From: Diphasiastrum complanatum
Lineage: Eukaryota; Streptophyta; Lycopodiopsida; Lycopodiales; Lycopodiaceae
NCBI GenBank assembly: GCA_029204225.1
Contig: CM055102.1
Location: 29,919,632 to 29,983,631 of the forward strand
Direction of reading: 5' to 3'
DNA: 64,000 nucleotides
Made by a program: the position numbers and the translations under genes. Shown one piece after another: positions 59,458-64,000 of this stretch (positions are counted from its first letter, which is position 1; each line of letters starts with the position of its first letter). The notes under the pieces were generated by a model. It ran no database searches. It was not told the DNA's origin and saw only the letters and a list, made by a program, of their open reading frames with translations.

Positions 59458-59895
59458 TGTATGATCCTACCTGTGGTCTATGGGCCATCGCTGGCAGTAG
59501 ATGGCCGAGTTTGATCCTCCTTGGTCCGAAGCCGGACACCTTTGTGGCGTTAGAACATGATCATTTAGAGAGTTGTTTACTTGGTTTTGATCATCAGACT
59601 GTCTATCATGAAGACATGATTATTTGCAACAAAGTAAGGGGGGGAAATGAATGATGGTATATGACTTACGAAATTTTCAATGGAAGGTGTGGCTCTTACG
59701 TGATCCTCCTCCTTTAGCTCTCTTACGATCCGACAATAAGCTTGAATATAGGCTTCAGCTCTCCCAAGATCCTTCATTGAAATGAGAAATGATAAAGAGA
59801 AATGAACTATGCCATTGCTGGCTACTTTAGAATTTAGTGTTTAGGGTTACTCTGAAAATAATAATAATAATGTATTGTACTCTTCATCATCTAAT

Positions 59896-59977
<82 letters not shown>

Positions 59978-60851
59978 AATTTGAAACTCTACATATTCTA
60001 ATGGGAGTGGACTAAGGCCTATGTTTTTTAGGGTAGGCATACACCTTTTGGTAAAAGGTATGAAATAAAAATGGCTTTCGTCACTTAGCATTTTGAAGGG
60101 TGCTAAATGCCATTAATCAGCAAGTTTATGGAAAGGCTAAAATGAAAATGAATTGTTGTGAAAGGATGATCGGGTGAGAAGGGTTGGGAAGGATTAAAAA
60201 CATAAGCTTGTGATTGGACAGACTTATTTTATTAGTTCCCACATGGGAGCCTGCTGGCAGAATAAAGAGGTGATTGTACTGAAATTAAATGGAGGCGTAT
60301 TGGTGCCAAGCATTTTTTTTCGTCACTTTTGTTAAAAAAAAACCTGTAAAGAGCTATTGTGAACTATTCACTACAATCAAGAAGTTAAAAACATGGAAGT
60401 TGCGGTCATGAAGCTAGGCCTACAATTTATGAAAGTCATTCACTTTTTTTGCTAGTAGTTTCTAGTAAGTACAATGTAACTAAAACTCAATCAAGCTAGA
60501 TTGACTAAAAATAGAACAAAAGTAGGGCACAAATTATCAACAGTGGCTTACAGTTAAAAGTAGATGGTTAGCTTTAGAACAACAGTTAGCTTTAGAAACT
60601 AGACAGACCATTTTCTTTAATAGTTGATAAGATCTACAATAATGTAGTTTACATCAAATAGTGGAGGCTTAAATAATAATCAAGAGACATAAATGTGAAA
60701 ATTCACACATGTGGGAATGTCCTAATGTGTGAAATTGATCTCCTAAGCTTGGCTCATGCACTATAGATCACCTATTGATTGAAATCCAAGATCAATGACA
60801 AGATCTAAGGCAAAAAGACCATTCTACATGCATTCATTCATTACCAAAAGG
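59458..60851. other. Unannotated interval with a (TACA)n(TA)n microsatellite
   Basis: The microsatellite spans 59893-59975. No gene is recognised in the rest. Confidence 0.4.
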
Positions 60852-62624
60852 TGTTTCACACATGTGGAAGACTTCATGAAATAAACTAAGTCCCAAAAAG
60901 CTCATCTCCTCGGGTAGAGAGAGAAAATAGCACTTTTGGGCTCATCTAGAGAGAGAAGGCAATACAAGCAAAATTGGCAAATCTCCAAATTGACTCAAAA
61001 ACTCATAGATCTCTCATACATTAATGAAGGGAATGAAAGTACATATAGGAACTTGTGGAGATCCATGCTTGATTCTTATTGGACCCCTTAAACATAGCCT
61101 CTCTAATCCTATTGGATGTGTGATGCAACATCCCTCACTTTTGATTGGACCCTTCTAACACATCTCTCTAGATCTCTTATGATTGGACCCTTTGACTTTT
61201 GCCACCACATAGGGTGCATCACTCATCAACCCTAAACTTGACATGTGTAAGCAACCTAACTAGCTTGAGTTACATCACAATTGAATTTTGGCCTAATCAT
61301 GACAAAACACGTGAAGTTGACCATTTGACCTCTAAAGCCAAAATTGGCCCTATCACCTAGTGACACCAAGATGCTTGACTAGCAATCTTTATGATACCCC
61401 TAAAGTCAACATTATAAACTATTTCTAACTATTTTACACATGTGGGAACATGCTCCACACATGTGAAATGTACTCACAAATATAAAATCATAAAATAACC
61501 AAGATAGATTTTTGACAAATTTTCACACTCCTCAAAAAACTAGCTTGGTAAGATCAAGGAGTTTGTGAAACTTTTTGAGCGGATCCTTTGGTATGCATAT
61601 GAAGTAAAAAAACCAGCAAAAGGATCCATCATGGCAGCACCTCACCAGTAGAAATCTCTTGCCAATACCTTTGAAGAGTACTCCAGCAATTTGCCACTAT
61701 TTCAATGTGCCTCCTCCATGCTTGATGATGATCTTTGATTTGGAAGTACCATTTGAACGAATATGGCTGCACCATGATGAAAATCAGAGGCTTCCATGCC
61801 TCATAAAGATCACAAAGATCATAGAGATCAAGATCATAAGATGAGCAAAAGTGTTTATTGTCAAGATTAAGCATACTAGCTTGACTAGTCCACATACTAT
61901 GAACTTTATCCATGATGGATCTAATCTTGAAATCAAATGCAATCTTGATCTTCTTGAGGCTAAACACTTGCTCAAGGATGTAAGTGTCCTTTTTGGATGC
62001 TTCACTTAATCTTAAGAGAAGTTTACAAAATGCCTCAAACCATGTAAAAACATGTTTCACACATGTGGAAGACTTCATGAAATAAACTAAGTCCCAAAAA
62101 GCTCCTCTCCTCGGGTAGAGAGAAAAAACACCACTTTTGGGCTCATCTAGAGAGATATGGCAATACAAGCAAAATCGGCAAATCTCCATATTGACTCAAA
62201 AACTCATAGATTTCTCGTACATTAATGAAGGGAATGAAAGTACATATAGGAACTTGTGGAGATCCATGCTTGATTCTTATTGGACCCCTTTTAAACATAG
62301 CCTCTCTAATCCTATTGGATATGTGATGCAACATCCCTTTGATTTCCAACACATCTCTCTCTTATGATTGGACCCTTTGACATTGCCACCACATAGGGTG
62401 CATCATTCATCAAACCTAAACTTGACATGTGTAAGCAACCTAACTAGCTTGAGTTACATCACAATTGAATTTTGGCCTAATCATGACAAAACACGTGTAG
62501 TTGACCATTTGACCTCTAAAGCCAAAATTGGCCCTATCACCTAGTGACATCAAGATGCTTGACTAGCAATCTTTATGTAACCCCTAAAGTCAACATTATA
62601 AACTATTTCTAACTATTTTACACA
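60852..62624. mobile_element. Small LTR-like element (two ~580-bp direct repeats, ~610-bp interior)
   Basis: Direct repeats 60852-61440 and 62053-62624 both start TGTTTCACACATGTGGAAG and end TTTTACACA, i.e. TG...CA ends. They are highly similar, with one small deletion/rearrangement near the middle of the second copy. Flanking AAAGG and AAAGA could be an imperfect 5-bp duplication. No primer site or purine tract is recognisable. It would fit a TRIM/LARD-type element or an ordinary duplication with spacer. Confidence 0.5.
61629..62189 (-). CDS. Unknown 186-codon ORF in LTR-like element
   Basis: Starts inside the second direct repeat and runs through the interior without a stop. I do not recognise it. 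It is rich in aromatic residues, Cys and Ser (DLDLYDLCDLYEAW, KWYFQIKDHHQAW) and has no obvious retroelement motif. It may be a captured gene fragment or a chance frame. It is kept because it is unusually long for this AT-rich area and spans almost exactly the interior of the element. Confidence 0.25.
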   Translation of the reverse strand: MEICRFCLYCHISLDEPKSGVFSLYPRRGAFWDLVYFMKSSTCVKHVFTWFEAFCKLLLRLSEASKKDTYILEQVFSLKKIKIAFDFKIRSIMDKVHSMWTSQASMLNLDNKHFCSSYDLDLYDLCDLYEAWKPLIFIMVQPYSFKWYFQIKDHHQAWRRHIEIVANCWSTLQRYWQEISTGEVLP

Positions 62625-63379
62625 AAGAGTAATACAACTTATGTAGTATCATTTATTTTTTGCAATATATTTAAAGGAAACCATATGGAAATTATACAAT
62701 AGATAGTTAATATAATACAGTATAATATCAACAAGAAATCTTATGAAATGAGAAATGGCACAAGCCCCAATTTTTTGTGTGAATTTATAATTTTTTGAAA
62801 TTTAAGTAGTTTTTTAACCCTAAATTTATAAATGATTTCATTATTTTGCAAAATTGTATATTTAGCAAATATTTAAAATTGGAAAGAAGTATTGCAAAAT
62901 ATTTCTAAAATTTTACACTAAAATGGCTCAAAAAATAAAAATATCATTAATTTGCAATTTGTTATTATGAAAAATAGTTGTTAAACTAAGCAAGTGATTG
63001 TAACATTTTTAAAATTAATTTTTTTACTAAAAAGCCAACAAAAAATACTTTGACATGAATTTGACAACAGGGACAACCTGTTTAAAATTTGATATTTGTA
63101 AGTTTTCAAGCAAGTAAACTAAACAAATATAGTATCCGAAAAAATATGCTACATTTATAACAAATATTATTTAACAACAAAATCATTTACCAGAAAGAAA
63201 ATAAAAAACATCTAAGAAATGAATATTTTGTACAAAAAATACAGTAATCTTTCGAATAAAAGAGATTTTTTTATAAATAAATGTTTTCAATTACACGGTC
63301 TTAAAAATTCTCAACCAATAAGGCCTATGATAGCACTGTCATTGGCTCGAGAAAAAGCACGCACAACCAAATGGCCCCG
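62625..63379. other. Unannotated AT-rich interval
   Basis: Very A/T-rich sequence with no recognised feature. Confidence 0.35.
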
Positions 63380-63584
63380 AAACTTTAAATGAAAAAAATC
63401 AAAAAACAAGCGGAAGAAGCAGTTTTTTGACGAGCTGGAAGCTGAGGCGTACCAACAGTCTAAGAAGAAAAAGAACAAAAGGAAGTTAGTGGTAAAAGAC
63501 AAAGCACGGTTGGTAGCAATTAAAGAAAATTTGTGTTTTCTTTGCAATAAACCCGGGCACCATGCTAAGCAATGCCCCGAATGA
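63380..63584 (+). pseudogene. Gypsy gag C-terminus with CCHC zinc knuckle
   Basis: The + frame reads FFDELEAEAYQQSKKKKNKR, then CFLCNKPGHHAKQCP (C-x2-C-x4-H-x4-C at 63534-63575), then a TGA stop at 63582-63584. This is the nucleocapsid end of a gypsy-type gag, which binds the element RNA. It is separated from the protease by a frame change. Confidence 0.8.
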
Positions 63585-63699
63585 AAAACTAAGTTGTCAA
63601 GTTTCATGGCAGTGGATTTATCGGCAGGTAAATTGGAAGTCAATTTATTGAATGATTGTAATTGTACTTGTAATTTTAGTACGCTTTTTTTTAAGCCTA

Positions 63700-64000
63700 A
63701 TCAATTTTTCATGTGAGAGGCAAAATTTTAGGGAAAGACGTAAATGTACTATTAGATTCCGGAAGTACTCACAATTTTTTGAATGCTCGACTTGTGCAGA
63801 AGCTTCGGGTCCCCACCATGGCTAGCAATCATCGATATGTGGTCCATCTTGCCTCGGGGTCGAACACGGAAATTTGGGATGTAAAAGTTTCAAATTTAGA
63901 GCTTCTGATGCAGGATCATGTTGAGCCGCTCGACTTCCACGTCATAAATCTAGATAGAACTGATGTAATCTTGGGTTATGATGAATCTGATTCATTAGCA
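63700..64000 (+). pseudogene. Gypsy aspartic protease (runs off window)
   Basis: The frame reads GKDVNVLLDSGSTHNFLNAR (active site DSGS at about 63755-63766), continuing LVQKLRVPTMAS, RYVVHLASGSNTEIWDV, LDFHVINLDRTDVILGYDES. This is the retropepsin of a gypsy polyprotein. The next domains (RT and so on) should lie to the right of 64000. No stop is seen within the visible part. Confidence 0.85.

Noticed and set aside
63311..63643. 110-codon minus-strand ORF near the right edge
   Set aside because: It is antisense to a clear gypsy gag zinc knuckle frame.
1..64000. tRNA or rRNA genes
   Set aside because: No cloverleaf-compatible A/B box pair or rRNA core was recognised by eye; the tRNA-like matches are the retrotransposon primer sites only.

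Overview
This window reads as nuclear DNA of a land plant with a large, repeat-rich genome. The evidence is one intron-containing plant gene of cytokinin phosphorelay type, Ty1-copia and gypsy retrotransposons with plant initiator-tRNA-Met primer sites, hAT and Helitron DNA transposons, and long GA and AT microsatellites. I cannot fix the species. A fern, gymnosperm or other large-genome plant would fit.

Only one convincing host gene is visible: a six-exon histidine-containing phosphotransfer (HPt/AHP-type) gene at 54432-57188, + strand. Its spliced frame is intact, 151 residues long, with the phospho-accepting histidine at residue 79. A G-box, an inverted CCAAT box and a TATA-like sequence lie upstream.

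Most of the rest is mobile DNA. 1-8.5 kb: a decayed hAT fragment with a BED finger (2150-2870), a gypsy remnant (3480-4720) broken by an inserted LTR-like sequence, and two non-autonomous foldback hAT-like elements with 8-bp target duplications (4987-5222, 5551-6038). 8.5-14 kb: a complete but frameshifted copia element on the minus strand (8491-13978, duplication ATGTA). 17.4-25 kb: a large hAT-type element with BED, DUF659 and dimerisation domains and a long disordered C-terminal extension, then a convergent 121-codon ORF, a degenerate minisatellite, a 4-copy ~360-bp tandem array and an 83-bp-arm perfect palindrome. 26.2-28.3 kb: a microsatellite, degenerate CCCTAA (TTAGGG-type) repeats and a truncated Helitron Rep protein. 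28.6-30.95 kb: a gypsy pol remnant, minus strand. 36.6-45.0 kb: a gypsy element split by a nested, nearly intact copia element (38915-44978) whose LTRs have unusual AG...GT ends. 46.1-49.2 kb: a gypsy reverse-transcriptase scrap, then a rearranged copia element in the order LTR fragment, pol, LTR, primer site. 60.8-62.6 kb: a small LTR-like element. 63.4-64 kb: the start of another gypsy gag-protease region that runs off the window.

The elements are layered and the host gene sits in a less invaded interval (about 53.5-59 kb). Signals worth following up are the transposon ends built from copy-specific self-complementary words, the two-ORF hAT neighbourhood, the perfect palindrome with diverged flanks, an array of mini-hairpins at 49.7-49.9 kb, and the copia LTRs lacking TG...CA. 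All calls come from reading the sequence and supplied translations; no database search was possible.
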